From assembly GCA_023701245.1 (NCBI GenBank), contig JAMPXK010000016.1, positions 1 to 44,179 on the forward strand: a DNA stretch of 44,179 nucleotides. Direction: 5' to 3'. The DNA comes from Elusimicrobiales bacterium (GTDB taxonomy: Bacteria > Elusimicrobiota > Elusimicrobia > Elusimicrobiales > UBA9959). The translations under genes were made by a program, and so were the position numbers. Shown piece by piece: positions 1 to 8,646 of the stretch (position 1 is the stretch's first letter; the number at the start of each line of letters is the position of its first letter). A model generated the notes under the pieces. It did no database searches. It saw only the letters and a program-made list of their open reading frames with translations, and was not told where the DNA came from.

Positions 1-159
1 ATGGGCCCGTCGGGCACGCGGTCGGCCACACCGTGGCCGCCGCTCCTCACGCTGCAGTGGCCTTCGGCCACCCGGGTTCGGCGCTTACGCAAGCCTCACC
101 CTGCGCGAAGGCCCTCCGAACCCATACCCCGGGGCGGACCAGCAATCGCTACAGGGAGG
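1..159 (-). other. Structured repeat-like intergenic element, copy C
   Basis: Non-coding stretch after the PorV-like gene, read on the minus strand. It forms a chain of hairpins: an 8-bp stem GGGTTCGG/CCGAACCC enclosing GCTTGCGTAAGC; a small GTGGCC-GAA-GGCCAC hairpin; the linker GTGAGGAG; then a hairpin with outer arms GCGG/CCGC, a bulged A, inner arms CGGCCAC/GTGGCCG and a GGT loop, followed by CGTGCC. The same order and loop occur at 29100-29210 with different stem sequences that still pair. Frames across it contain stops or are arginine/proline-rich with no ribosome site. It may be an RNA gene, a cis-regulatory leader for a gene outside the window, or a mobile hairpin repeat. It continues to the window edge, so its true end is unknown. 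Confidence 0.6.
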
Positions 160-1140
160 TTAGAAAACTATGGAGGCGGAGATGCGGTGGACATTGCCGA
201 GGTCGCCGAAGGGGGAGAAGGCGTAGTCTATGGTGTAGTCGGCGTAGCGCAGGCCGCCGCCCACGGCCATGTTGCGGGCGCCGCTCAAGTCGCTGACGGC
301 GCGCGTGTTGAAGCCGCCGCGCAGGAACACGTCCAGCTGGCTGTAGACGGGTACCCGGGCCTCGGCGCCCATGGCGAAGAAAGGCAGGTTGTCGCGGGCG
401 GCTATGACGTCCGCCGTGAGGTTGAAATAGTTGCCCAGCTTGGTCAGGGTGCCCAGGCGCAGGATGAGCGGCAGCGGCGCCTCTTCCTTGTCGTAGCGCA
501 GGGTGCCCATGATGTTCTGGGCCGCCAGCGTCATCCGGAATTTATTGTCGAACATGTAGGGCAGGTTCAGCCCTATGTCGGCCGACACCGTGTTGTCGGC
601 GGAGATGATCTTGGAGCGCACGAACTTGCCCGTGGCGCCCAGCACGAAGCGCTCCTCCGGGTCCTTGTTGAAGCCGGTCACGTAGCAGGCGAACCCGACG
701 TTGACCGCCGTGTCGTACGGCGTGAACTCCCCCAGTTCGAAGCCGCTGGAGTCGGTCTGGCTGATCTTGCCGTAGTTCATGTACTTGAAAGAGACACCCC
801 ACGCGCCCACCTCGCCGGCGCTCTCCGCGTAGGCGAAATAGTCCGCGTAGGTGCCCGCCAGGTAGGGCGAGTGCATGAAGACCATGGAGTTCTTGCGGAT
901 ATTGATGAGCCCGGCCGGGTTCCAGTCCAGGGCGAAAGCGTCGTCGGCCAGCGCGGAGTAGGCCTCGCCCATGGCCGCGCCGCGCGCGCCCGAGGCGATC
1001 TTGAGGAACTGCGCGGCCGCCGTGCCGGCCGAGCCGGCATCGAAGCCCTGGGCGAAGGCCGCGGCGGGCGCCAGGCAAAGCAGCAGCGCCGGCGCTAAAG
1101 CCGCGCGCAACGCCCTCCTTGTCCTGCCCTTGGCCGTCAT
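160..1140 (-). CDS. PorV/PorQ (UPF0164) family outer-membrane protein
   Basis: 326 residues. A signal peptide (residues 1-30, cleavage AFA|Q) is followed by a conserved block FLKIASGARGAAMGEAYSAL that is typical of the PorV/PorQ/UPF0164 group, and DAFALDWNPAGL soon after. The remainder alternates short amphipathic strands (YADYFAYAES, LGATGKFV, MTLAAQNIMG, LDVFLRGGFNTR) and ends in a terminal F, as expected for an outer-membrane beta-barrel. In type IX secretion PorV is a shuttle that binds C-terminal sorting domains; many UPF0164 members have no proven role. It lies one base downstream of the large FN3-like gene, which ends in a sorting-like domain, so the two are probably co-transcribed and may form a secretion or anchoring pair (inference). 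Confidence 0.85.
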   Translation of the reverse strand: MTAKGRTRRALRAALAPALLLCLAPAAAFAQGFDAGSAGTAAAQFLKIASGARGAAMGEAYSALADDAFALDWNPAGLINIRKNSMVFMHSPYLAGTYADYFAYAESAGEVGAWGVSFKYMNYGKISQTDSSGFELGEFTPYDTAVNVGFACYVTGFNKDPEERFVLGATGKFVRSKIISADNTVSADIGLNLPYMFDNKFRMTLAAQNIMGTLRYDKEEAPLPLILRLGTLTKLGNYFNLTADVIAARDNLPFFAMGAEARVPVYSQLDVFLRGGFNTRAVSDLSGARNMAVGGGLRYADYTIDYAFSPFGDLGNVHRISASIVF

Positions 1141-1141
1141 A

Positions 1142-4100
1142 TTATCTCTCTACCGCCACTTTAAAGCTCTTGCCGCCCTTCCTGTCGCTGGTCTGGATGA
1201 AAGCTATGTAGACGCCGCTGGCCGCCTTGCGCCCGTCGGAGTTGAGACCGTCCCAGTGGGCCATGCCGTTGACGTCGGCGCGCAGGTCGCGCACCAGCTC
1301 GCCCAGGAAGGTGTAGATCTTCACCCGGGCGAAAGGCGTCAGGTTGGTGAAGTGCATCACGTCAGACACGGAATTGGGCCGGTACGGGTTGGGGTAGATC
1401 TTTACGTTGGCCAGGCCGGTCTCGCTGGTGGCCTGCATGAGCTGGAAGGTGGACAGGTGCCAGGTCTGGGCGATGACGCGGTTATTGGCCGTGTCGGAGG
1501 TGGACGGCAGCGGCACCCAGACGCCGTGGACCTCGTCGTAGAGGGCCAGGATGAGCTTGGCCCTGTCCGTGCCCGGCGGCAGGTCCGCCAGGCGGTACGG
1601 CAGGGTTATGGTGATGGCGTCCAGCACCAGCGTGGGGGGGAAATGGGTTATGGCCAGGCCTATGCCGGTAGGGGAAAGCACCGAGACGGCCGACACCGGC
1701 GGCGCGAAAGAGGAGACCGGCTGCAGGCGCAGGCGGGTAGAACTGCCGATGGCGCCGCGCGGCAGGTGCACGGAGATGAGGCCGTAGGAGGTCTGCAGCG
1801 AAATAAAACTGTCCTGCAGCGCCACGGCGTTGAGCAGCGAGAAGAGCAGGGTCCTGGTGGAGGCGGCGGTCTCGAAGGGCGAGAGGGCGCCGGTCTGGCC
1901 CCGGGCCTGGATGCGGGCGAAATAAGTGGTGTCTATCATCAGGTCGCCGAAGGCGCAGGAGAGCGCCCGCACGGAGAGCGAGGAGTTGATGACCGAGAAA
2001 TCCGCCATGGTGGAGAGCTGCACGTTGTAGACGGTATGCGAGGAATTGTTATTGGCGGCCCAGTTTACCGTGAAGCCGTCTGTCATGGGCGCCGAGTAGG
2101 TCTGTTCCTGCGTCAGGATATAGGCGGTAGCCGGCAGCGTCAGCGCGGCGCCCAGGTCCACGGGCGGGTCGGTGGCCACGCCGGTCAGGTTCAGCGCCGC
2201 CACCCGCATATAGTAGCTGGCGTTGGAGACCATGCCGTCGAAAACGGCGTAGAGGTTGGTGGTGACGGAGGAAAGCACCGTGCCGGAGAAGTCGGTGTTG
2301 GAGGAGATCTGGGCGCGGTACCAGGTGCCGCCGGGGTTGGTGCCGGGCAGCCAGTCTGCCGTCATGGAGGAAACCCCGACGTCGGAGAAGGCCGCGTAGG
2401 CCGGGTGGAAGGCGCCGGTGGCCATGGAGGAGAAGACGACTTCCGGCGAGGCCCGGTTGAACCGGTTGTAGACCGTCACCACCGGGTAATAGGTGGTGTT
2501 GGGCACCAGCCCGGAGAAGGTGGCCGAAGACAGGAACGTGGCCGAAGAATGCGTCGGCGGCGAGAAGTCCGAATTGGAGGAAATGGTCACCAGGTACAGC
2601 GTGTCGGCCGGGTTGGCGTTGGACAGCCAGGTCAGGTTGAGCGTGTAAGGGGTGATGGCGAAGCTTTGCGGCGTGGGCCGGTTGGCCAGCGTGGCGGTGG
2701 CGTAGGCAAGGGCGTAGTTGGCCGTGCCCTCGTCGTTAAGGGACCCCGCCCGCACGTAATAGGTGGTGTTGGGGGCCAGCCCGGTCAGGATCAGCCCGCT
2801 GTCGGCGTAGGACGCGCTCTGCGTGGAGAACAGGACCGTGGTAAAGGCCTGGGTGGTGGCCGCTTCAAGCAGGTAGGTGTCGGCGGTGGCCCGCTGCGGT
2901 TCCGCCGCCAGCGGGGTCCAGCCGAAGGCCACGCTGGAGTAGAAAACTCCGGCGAAAGGCGGTGAGTCCAGCGTCAGGGGCAGCGGCAGGGTGTGGCGCC
3001 AGGCCGGGGTGGTATTGGCGTACACTGTGGTGCCCCCGTAAAGCGCGCCGGCCCTGAAGTAATACCGGGTATTCTCCTCCAGGCCCGAGATGGTCAGCGT
3101 GGTCAGGTTTACGTCCGTGGTGGCGGAACTGCGGTGCACGAAGTTGAAGAACTGGTAGGTGGAAGCCTCTACCATGTAGCTGTCGCCTCCGGCGTCGGCG
3201 CTGAAGTAGACCGTGGCGCTGGATTCCCAAACCTGGCCCAGGGCGGGGCCGTAGGGGGAGGGGGGCAGGGCGGTGCTGGTCGGGTCCAGGGCGGAGTAAT
3301 TGGGGGTGCCGGTCCAGTTGAGGGTGGCCAGGCGCAGGTTGTAGGGCGTGTTGGGCTTCAGCCCGGCTATCGCCAGGGAGCCCGCCTGCGGGTCCGCTGT
3401 GGAAGAGGAAAGGACCACGCCCGTTCCCCCGAAGGCGGTGGAAGAGGCTTCCAGCCGGTACCCCTCGCAGGTGGCTTTCTGCGGCGACGCCGGCAGGGGG
3501 TAGAGGAAGACGGTGATGGCGTCGGTCTCCGGCACTATGGTGGTGAGGTTCCCGGACGGCGGGTTGGCCAGCGTGATGGAAGAGATCCTGGAGGTGTAGT
3601 TGCGGTCGAAGTTGAAGTTGAGCGACGAGGTCCTGAAATAGTAGGTGGTGTTGGGGTCCAGCCCGGAGACTGACAGGGAATTGTCGGCCATGTCGTAAGT
3701 AACGGAAGACGGCTCCGTAAGCGAGGCGGAGAAAGCGTAGGTGGACGCCTCCAGGCGGTAGCCCAGCGCTTCGCCTCCGGCCAGCGCGGTCCAGGCCAGC
3801 GCCGCTTCGTCTTCCGTCAGGGAGGCCAGGGTAAAACCGGCTATCTTTGGGGCCAGCGTAGTAAAGCGCCGGGTGTCGGCCAGGTTGGAAGCCCCGTTCC
3901 AGTTCAGGGTGCCTACCCTGTAGTAATAGGTGGTGTTGAGGTTGAGCGGGGAGGCGGTTACGGCCGCGGCGGCCGCCGCGGAGGTTTCCCAGTAGGTGCT
4001 GGTGGGGGTGATAAGTTCCGCCGCGGTGGTGGAGATGTGCAGGCGGTAGCCTTCTGATTTAAGGGCCTGTATGGTGGCGTGGTTGACGGCCTGCCAGTTA

Positions 4101-4783
4101 ATGGTGACGCTGCTTTCGTACACCGTTTCCCCTATCCCGGAGAGCTTGAGGGCCAGCGTGGCGGTGGAGATGTCGGAGGTAAAGCCGGTGGCGGTGCCGG
4201 CCACCCCGCGCGCCCTGACGCGGAAGTAGTAGGTGGTGTTGGCGTTAAGGCCGCCCAGCGTTACCGGCGGGTAGCCCTTGGGGGCGCTGACCGAGCCGGT
4301 AAAGGAGGCGTTGTCCGCGTAGACCAGGTCATAGCGGGTCCAGTCGGGGTTGCCGTTCACGTCCCAACCGATCTGCGCCCAGGCCGTATAGGAGGACTCG
4401 GCCGTAAAGTAGGAGGAAATGAAGTAGGGCGCCGACGGCGCGGCCACAAGGGTGGAAGAGGAGATGGTGTTGAGGGCGTAGGCTGCGTCGTTCTCGGCTG
4501 CACGCTTTACGCGGAAATAATAGGTGGTATTCTGGTCCAGGTTGATGTAGGTGGTGGTGTTGGCGGCCGGGACGCCTGTGGAGAGCACCGCTGAAAAATT
4601 GGAGGCGGTGGAGATGGCGACGATGAAGGGGGCGCCAGTATCGGTCCAGCTGAAAGAAAGGGTGTCGAGCGCGGCCCCGGCCTTCTGCGGGTTCAGCGCG
4701 GTCTGGGCAAAAGCCGGGGCGCCCGCCAGAAGCAGGAGCGCACAGGTGAAAAAAGCCCGTAAAGGCCTGAGCCGCGGGAACAT
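1142..4783 (-). CDS. Large exported fibronectin-III-like repeat protein with FlgD/T9SS-like C-terminal domain
   Basis: 1213 residues. Signal peptide at 1-26 (AFA|Q). About ten repeats of roughly 95 residues follow, each ending in a variant of L-x-NTTYYFRV, the conserved strand of fibronectin type III modules; at DNA level this gives a recurring aggtggtgtt word. Residues ~985-1115 form a different beta-rich domain (SLQTSYGLISVHLPRGAIG). The last ~90 residues (VKIYPNPYRPN, VKIYTFLGELVRDL, HWDGLNSDGRKAASGVY, KVAVER) match the FlgD-like/Por-secretion-tail fold used for C-terminal export signals. Probably a surface adhesin or scaffold. The ATG lies 7 bases after a -10 box, so the message may be leaderless. 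Ligand unknown. Confidence 0.85.
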   Translation of the reverse strand: MFPRLRPLRAFFTCALLLLAGAPAFAQTALNPQKAGAALDTLSFSWTDTGAPFIVAISTASNFSAVLSTGVPAANTTTYINLDQNTTYYFRVKRAAENDAAYALNTISSSTLVAAPSAPYFISSYFTAESSYTAWAQIGWDVNGNPDWTRYDLVYADNASFTGSVSAPKGYPPVTLGGLNANTTYYFRVRARGVAGTATGFTSDISTATLALKLSGIGETVYESSVTINWQAVNHATIQALKSEGYRLHISTTAAELITPTSTYWETSAAAAAAVTASPLNLNTTYYYRVGTLNWNGASNLADTRRFTTLAPKIAGFTLASLTEDEAALAWTALAGGEALGYRLEASTYAFSASLTEPSSVTYDMADNSLSVSGLDPNTTYYFRTSSLNFNFDRNYTSRISSITLANPPSGNLTTIVPETDAITVFLYPLPASPQKATCEGYRLEASSTAFGGTGVVLSSSTADPQAGSLAIAGLKPNTPYNLRLATLNWTGTPNYSALDPTSTALPPSPYGPALGQVWESSATVYFSADAGGDSYMVEASTYQFFNFVHRSSATTDVNLTTLTISGLEENTRYYFRAGALYGGTTVYANTTPAWRHTLPLPLTLDSPPFAGVFYSSVAFGWTPLAAEPQRATADTYLLEAATTQAFTTVLFSTQSASYADSGLILTGLAPNTTYYVRAGSLNDEGTANYALAYATATLANRPTPQSFAITPYTLNLTWLSNANPADTLYLVTISSNSDFSPPTHSSATFLSSATFSGLVPNTTYYPVVTVYNRFNRASPEVVFSSMATGAFHPAYAAFSDVGVSSMTADWLPGTNPGGTWYRAQISSNTDFSGTVLSSVTTNLYAVFDGMVSNASYYMRVAALNLTGVATDPPVDLGAALTLPATAYILTQEQTYSAPMTDGFTVNWAANNNSSHTVYNVQLSTMADFSVINSSLSVRALSCAFGDLMIDTTYFARIQARGQTGALSPFETAASTRTLLFSLLNAVALQDSFISLQTSYGLISVHLPRGAIGSSTRLRLQPVSSFAPPVSAVSVLSPTGIGLAITHFPPTLVLDAITITLPYRLADLPPGTDRAKLILALYDEVHGVWVPLPSTSDTANNRVIAQTWHLSTFQLMQATSETGLANVKIYPNPYRPNSVSDVMHFTNLTPFARVKIYTFLGELVRDLRADVNGMAHWDGLNSDGRKAASGVYIAFIQTSDRKGGKSFKVAVER

Positions 4784-4789
4784 GGTTAT

Positions 4790-4817
4790 AGTCTACTAGA
4801 CGCGCGTTAAATATCAA
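4790..4817 (-). promoter_or_regulatory. Promoter of FN3-like gene (leaderless geometry)
   Basis: Read on the minus strand: -35 TTGATA (4817-4812), 16-base spacer, -10 TAGACT (4795-4790). A start site 7 bases downstream falls on the A of the ATG at 4783, so no room remains for a ribosome-binding site. Confidence 0.5.
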
Positions 4818-4886
4818 TGACTAATATGTTACAGACAAAAACGCCGCGCCCCGGCGGGTTTGCGCGGGTCGCGGTTTCTATTATAT

Positions 4887-4907
4887 TATAATTCAGGTTC
4901 AAGAACC
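4887..4907 (+). promoter_or_regulatory. -10 box TATAAT and GGTTC/GAACC dyad before the DUF4185-like gene
   Basis: TATAAT at 4887-4892 has no clear -35. A short dyad GGTTC-AA-GAACC at 4896-4907 sits on the expected start site and could be an operator or the base of a leader hairpin. The 140-bp gap 4784-4924 between the divergent genes otherwise shows nothing. Confidence 0.4.
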
Positions 4908-4924
4908 GCGTTCCGGAAATAAAA

Positions 4925-6037
4925 ATGCCCAAAAGCAACCAGCAGCCAGCGCCAGCCTTTAAAACCGGCGCCCTGATTTTCCGCGCCGCCCTCCTGCTGC
5001 TCCTGCCGGGCCTGGCGTGCGCGGCCGAGCAAAAGCCGGTTTTCCCCGCTTTCGAGATCTCCACCGGCGCCCCGCTCTTCTCCCAGGCCGCGGCCACCGG
5101 GGTGGTGGTAGGCCAGGGCGGCAATTACGCGCTGGCCCTGCCGGACGGGCGTGCCCTGTGGCTGCTCAATAACGTGATGACCGGCGAGCGCAAGGCGGAC
5201 GGACAGAACGCGGTGTGGGATATCACCGACGGGGCGGCGGCGCTGGTCCCAAGCACCGCTCCCGAGGCGCAGGCCGGCGCGTTCAGCTGGGTTTCCGACG
5301 AGAACGCCCTCCCGCTGCCGCTGCTGTCCGGTGACCTGGGGGAATATACCCAGGTGCGCAAGTTCTGGCCCCGCTCCGGCTACTGCGGCAAAGAGCGCTG
5401 CGCCGTATTCTACTCCGTCATGAACAATTACGGCCCCGGCCCCTACGATTATTTCCGCGTGGGCCAGGGCGCGGCCTCTTCGGAGGACCCGGCGGGCCCC
5501 TACGTCAAAGCCTCGCGCGGCGGCCGTTATTCGCTCTGGAACGACATCGAGCCGGCTTTCGGGTCGGCCCTGCTGGAAGATAACGACGGCTGGCTGTACG
5601 TCTACGGCCGCGTCATGACCGCCCCGGGGGAGTACGGCGCCGCCCTTGCCAGGGTCAGGCCGGGGGACCTGCTCTCTCGCGACAAATACTCCTACTACGG
5701 CGGTGACCTGTCCAGCGCCACCTGGACTTCCGACCTGGCCGAGGCCGGCACGGTCCTGGAGCGCGTTCCCGAGGACTTCTCCGTTTCCTACAACGATTTC
5801 CTGAAAGGTTACCTGCTGGTCTATATGGACGATGAGGCGGGCACGGTGTTCGCGCGCCAGGCCCGCTATCCGTGGGGCCCCTGGGGCGAGCCGCACCGCC
5901 TGCTGGCCTGCTCCAGGGAAGAATACTGCTACGGGGCCAAGGAGCAGCCAGCTTTCGCGGCGGACGGCGGGCGGCTGGTTTACCTGACGGTGGAAAAAAA
6001 GAACGCGCCTTACCTGTACCGGTTAAGGTTCAAATAG
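4925..6037 (+). CDS. Exported beta-propeller-like protein (DUF4185-like)
   Basis: 370 residues. A hydrophobic N-terminal segment (residues ~16-33) is a signal peptide; C32 is not in a good lipobox, so lipidation is doubtful. The body carries blade-like repeats of the kind found in DUF4185 and GH43/GH32-type propellers: GGNYALALPDGRALWLLNN, FWPRSGYC, YDYFRVGQG, WLYVYGRVM, FSVSYNDFLKGYLLVYMDD, ARYPWGPWGEPHRL, AFAADGGRLVYLTV. Such proteins often act on or bind glycans, but no catalytic residues can be assigned by eye. Four Cys in two pairs (YCGKERC, ACSREEYC) suggest disulfides. It ends 8 bases before buk, so the two may share a transcript although the functions differ. Confidence 0.6.
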   Translation: MPKSNQQPAPAFKTGALIFRAALLLLLPGLACAAEQKPVFPAFEISTGAPLFSQAAATGVVVGQGGNYALALPDGRALWLLNNVMTGERKADGQNAVWDITDGAAALVPSTAPEAQAGAFSWVSDENALPLPLLSGDLGEYTQVRKFWPRSGYCGKERCAVFYSVMNNYGPGPYDYFRVGQGAASSEDPAGPYVKASRGGRYSLWNDIEPAFGSALLEDNDGWLYVYGRVMTAPGEYGAALARVRPGDLLSRDKYSYYGGDLSSATWTSDLAEAGTVLERVPEDFSVSYNDFLKGYLLVYMDDEAGTVFARQARYPWGPWGEPHRLLACSREEYCYGAKEQPAFAADGGRLVYLTVEKKNAPYLYRLRFK

Positions 6038-6045
6038 GGGAAAGC

Positions 6046-7161
6046 ATGGACTACAACATACTGGTCATCAATCCTGGTTCCACCTCCGACGAGGTAAGCT
6101 ATTTCCGCGGCGAAAAGGAGGTCTTCCATAAGACCGTCCGGTACAGCCCGGAAGACCTCAAGCCGTACGAGTGCGAGAAGATAACCGCCCAGTTCGACCT
6201 GCGCAAGCGCATGGCGCTGGAGGCCATGAAAGAGCACGGCATAGAGCTGAAGGAACTGCATGCCGTGATAGGGCGCGGCGGCCTGGTGAAACCCATCGAG
6301 GGCGGCGTGTACGCGGTGGACGACGCCCTGCTGGCTGACCTGCGCGAAGGCGTGCTCGGCGATCATTCTTCCAACCTGGGAGGCATCATCGCTCACGATA
6401 TCGCGACGCCTCTCGGCATAAAATCGTTCATAGCGGACCCCGTGGTGGTGGACGAAATGCTGCCGCTGGCCCGCTACTCGGGCATGCCCGAGAACCCGCG
6501 CATCTCCATTTTTCACGCGCTCAACCAGAAACGCGTGGGCCGCCACGCAGCGGCCCAGCTGGGCAAGCCCTACGAGGAGTGCCGCCTGATAGTTATGCAC
6601 GGCGGCGGCGGCGTCTCCGTGGGCGCGCACATGGGCGGGCGCGTGATAGACGTCAACAACGCCCTGAACGGCGACGGGCCCATGACCCCGCAGCGCTCGG
6701 GCGGCGTGCCGGCCGGCGGCCTGGTGGCCATGTGCTTCAGCGGCAAATACACCAAGCAGGATATGATGCTGAAGCTCAAGGGCCGCGGCGGCCTGGTGGC
6801 GTATACCGGCACTTCCGACTGCATCGCGCTGGAAAAATATATCCTGACCGGCGAGATCAAGCCCGGTTCCGGCATCGACCCCGACAAGATGACCCGCGAG
6901 GAGGCCCGGGAGGCCGTGCACGCCATGGGCTACCAGATCTGCAAGGAGATCGGCGCGCTGGCCTGCGTGCTGGAGGGAAAAGTGGACGCGATAGTGCTCA
7001 CCGGCGGCCTCGCCTACGACAAGGTGCTGGTGCCCGAGATAAAACGCCGCGTCGGCTGGATAGCGCAGATCCTGACCTATCCCGGCGGCGACGAGATGAC
7101 GGCGCTGCGCACGGCGGCCGAGACGGCCCTGCGCCACCCGAACATGATAAAGAAGTACTGA
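6046..7161 (+). CDS. buk: Butyrate kinase
   Basis: 371 residues, close to the usual ~355. Converts butyryl-phosphate (or a branched-chain acyl-phosphate) and ADP to the acid and ATP in the cytoplasm. Member of the acetate/propionate/butyrate kinase (ASKHA) fold: N-terminal phosphate loop VINPGSTS at residues ~6-13, second phosphate motif MHGGGGVSVGAH, the block LNGDGPMTPQRSG, and the adenosine motif AIVLTGGLAYD. The start was set at the ATG preceded by AGGGGAAAGC; longer readings run back through the upstream gene. Followed after 36 bases by ptb, its standard partner. Substrate could be butyrate, isobutyrate/isovalerate or another short acyl group; the sequence cannot distinguish. Confidence 0.93.
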   Translation: MDYNILVINPGSTSDEVSYFRGEKEVFHKTVRYSPEDLKPYECEKITAQFDLRKRMALEAMKEHGIELKELHAVIGRGGLVKPIEGGVYAVDDALLADLREGVLGDHSSNLGGIIAHDIATPLGIKSFIADPVVVDEMLPLARYSGMPENPRISIFHALNQKRVGRHAAAQLGKPYEECRLIVMHGGGGVSVGAHMGGRVIDVNNALNGDGPMTPQRSGGVPAGGLVAMCFSGKYTKQDMMLKLKGRGGLVAYTGTSDCIALEKYILTGEIKPGSGIDPDKMTREEAREAVHAMGYQICKEIGALACVLEGKVDAIVLTGGLAYDKVLVPEIKRRVGWIAQILTYPGGDEMTALRTAAETALRHPNMIKKY

Positions 7162-7197
7162 TTTTGCTGCAGTTTAAAATTACTCCGGAGGAAAACA

Positions 7198-8127
7198 ATG
7201 AAATTCAAGAACTTTGACGAACTTTTGGGCATGGTAAAGGGCAAGACCAACCGTATAGTGGTGCCCGGCGCCAACAACGACGAGGTGCTTACCGCCTGCA
7301 AGATGGGCGTGGACCATAAGATCATCTCGGGCGGCATCCTGATAGGTCCGAAAGCCCAGGTGGAGGAAATGGCGAAGAAAGTGGGGCTCAAGCTCGACAT
7401 CTTCGAGATCATCGACAAGTCCGATTACGCCGAGATGTGCAACCTGGCCGTGGATATGGTCAAGGCCGGCAAAGGCGACTTCCTGGTGAAAGGCCTGGTG
7501 GATACCAAGTTCTATATGAAGGCCATCCTGCGCAAGGAAATAGGCGCCGTGGCCGAGGGCACCGTGCTCAGCCACTTCGTGCTGTTCGAGCAGGCCAACT
7601 ACCACAAGCTGTTCGCCGTCACCGACGCGGCCATCATGATCAGCCCGACGCTGGACCAGAAGCAGATGATCCTCAACAACGCCGTGGACATGATGCGCAT
7701 GCTGGGCGTGGCCAAGCCCAACGTGGCCGTGGTCTGCCCGGTGGAGAAGGTCAACGAAAAGATCCCGAGCACGCTGGACGCGCAGGAACTCGCCAAGCGC
7801 AACAAGGAAGGCAAGATCAAGAATTGCGTGGTGGAAGGCCCCTACGACGTCTATATCTCCTTCTCCAAGGAACTCGCGGCCGAGAAAGGCATAAAGGGCG
7901 CCGTGGTGCCGGGCAATACCGATATCGCCCTGTTCCCGGACCTCGACAGCGCCAACCCGGTGTACAAGTGCCTGAGCTTCTTCGGGGCCGGCATGAAGAG
8001 CGCCACCCTGCTGGCCGGCTCCAATATACCCGTCATCCTGCCGTCCCGCACGGATTCGCCGATGACCAAACTGCACTCTATCGCCCTGGCCTGCTATCTC
8101 AAGGACAAGGCCGGAGTGCTGGCTTAA
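7198..8127 (+). CDS. ptb: Phosphate butyryltransferase
   Basis: 309 residues, normal for the family. Transfers the acyl group from acyl-CoA to phosphate, giving the acyl-phosphate used by Buk to make ATP. The whole length matches the phosphate acetyl/butyryl transferase fold: KTNRIVVPGANNDEVLTA at the N-terminus, DFLVKGLVDTKFYMKAIL, the cofactor-binding LSHFVLFE region, TDAAIMISPTLDQKQ, and the C-terminal VPGNTDIALFPDLDSAN block. A strong ribosome site CGGAGG lies before the ATG. Forms an operon with buk; reversed order (buk before ptb) compared with classical clostridial ptb-buk. Confidence 0.93.
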   Translation: MKFKNFDELLGMVKGKTNRIVVPGANNDEVLTACKMGVDHKIISGGILIGPKAQVEEMAKKVGLKLDIFEIIDKSDYAEMCNLAVDMVKAGKGDFLVKGLVDTKFYMKAILRKEIGAVAEGTVLSHFVLFEQANYHKLFAVTDAAIMISPTLDQKQMILNNAVDMMRMLGVAKPNVAVVCPVEKVNEKIPSTLDAQELAKRNKEGKIKNCVVEGPYDVYISFSKELAAEKGIKGAVVPGNTDIALFPDLDSANPVYKCLSFFGAGMKSATLLAGSNIPVILPSRTDSPMTKLHSIALACYLKDKAGVLA

Positions 8128-8148
8128 ACCGCGGCAAGGAGACAACAC

Positions 8149-8640
8149 ATGGCATGGGATTTTTTAAAGAAGATGGTAGGCGGCAAGGAAGAAGGCAAGA
8201 GGCCCGAGGACGCGGTCTCCCAGGCTCCTGCCGCCCATAAGCCGGCCCCCGCGCCGGCCGCCCCGGCCGCGCCCAAAGCGCCCGCGGCCGCTAAGGCCCC
8301 CGCGGCCCCGGCCGCGCCGGCAAAGGAAAAGCCGGTGGCCGAAAGGACCGACGACGAACTGGCGGCCGAACTGGACAAGATGTCCCCGCAGATCCTCGCG
8401 CAGGCGAAGGACCCGCAGATGCGCGCCCTCATCATTGGCATCTACCGCAAGATGCTGGTGGACGGCGTTAACATCCACGACGACAAGGAAGTGAAGAAGT
8501 GGATGAAGAAGCACCCGGAAGTGCTGCAGGGCGGCGAGACCGTGAAAGTGGAGACGGTGCGGCGAGAAGAGCCCAAGGTGGGACGCAACGATCCCTGTCC
8601 CTGCGGTTCCGGCAAGAAATACAAGAAGTGCTGCGGCTGA
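8149..8640 (+). CDS. SEC-C zinc-motif protein
   Basis: 163 residues. The N-terminal ~20 residues ([15 protein letters not shown]) precede an Ala/Pro/Lys linker (~25-65), a helical segment ([20 protein letters not shown], then [17 protein letters not shown]), and a C-terminal SEC-C motif [21 protein letters not shown] is the zinc finger found at the end of SecA, where it binds SecB and ribosomes, and in many small uncharacterised proteins. The linker resembles SecA tails. Ribosome site AAGGAG precedes the ATG, 22 bases after ptb, so it is probably co-transcribed, but no metabolic link is evident. Not a truncated SecA: no motor-domain sequence lies upstream. Confidence 0.8.
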   Translation: MAWDFLKKMVGGKEEGKRPEDAVSQAPAAHKPAPAPAAPAAPKAPAAAKAPAAPAAPAKEKPVAERTDDELAAELDKMSPQILAQAKDPQMRALIIGIYRKMLVDGVNIHDDKEVKKWMKKHPEVLQGGETVKVETVRREEPKVGRNDPCPCGSGKKYKKCCG

Positions 8641-8646
8641 TGTGAC

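Noticed and set aside
1-120. Cobalamin riboswitch (contains GGCCACTG-like string)
   Set aside because: The other conserved B12 boxes are missing and the element follows a different hairpin order shared with 29100-29210.
971-2965. Long plus-strand reading frame (about 660 codons) opposite the FN3-like gene
   Set aside because: Antisense shadow of a high-GC repeat gene: Gly/Arg/Val-rich with no domain, no ribosome site, and the minus strand has clear FN3 motifs and a signal peptide.
1142-4783. Regularly spaced word AGGTGGTGTT, possible CRISPR or DNA repeat array
   Set aside because: It recurs every ~300 bp because it encodes NTTYY in each FN3 module; flanking DNA is not repeated as in an array.
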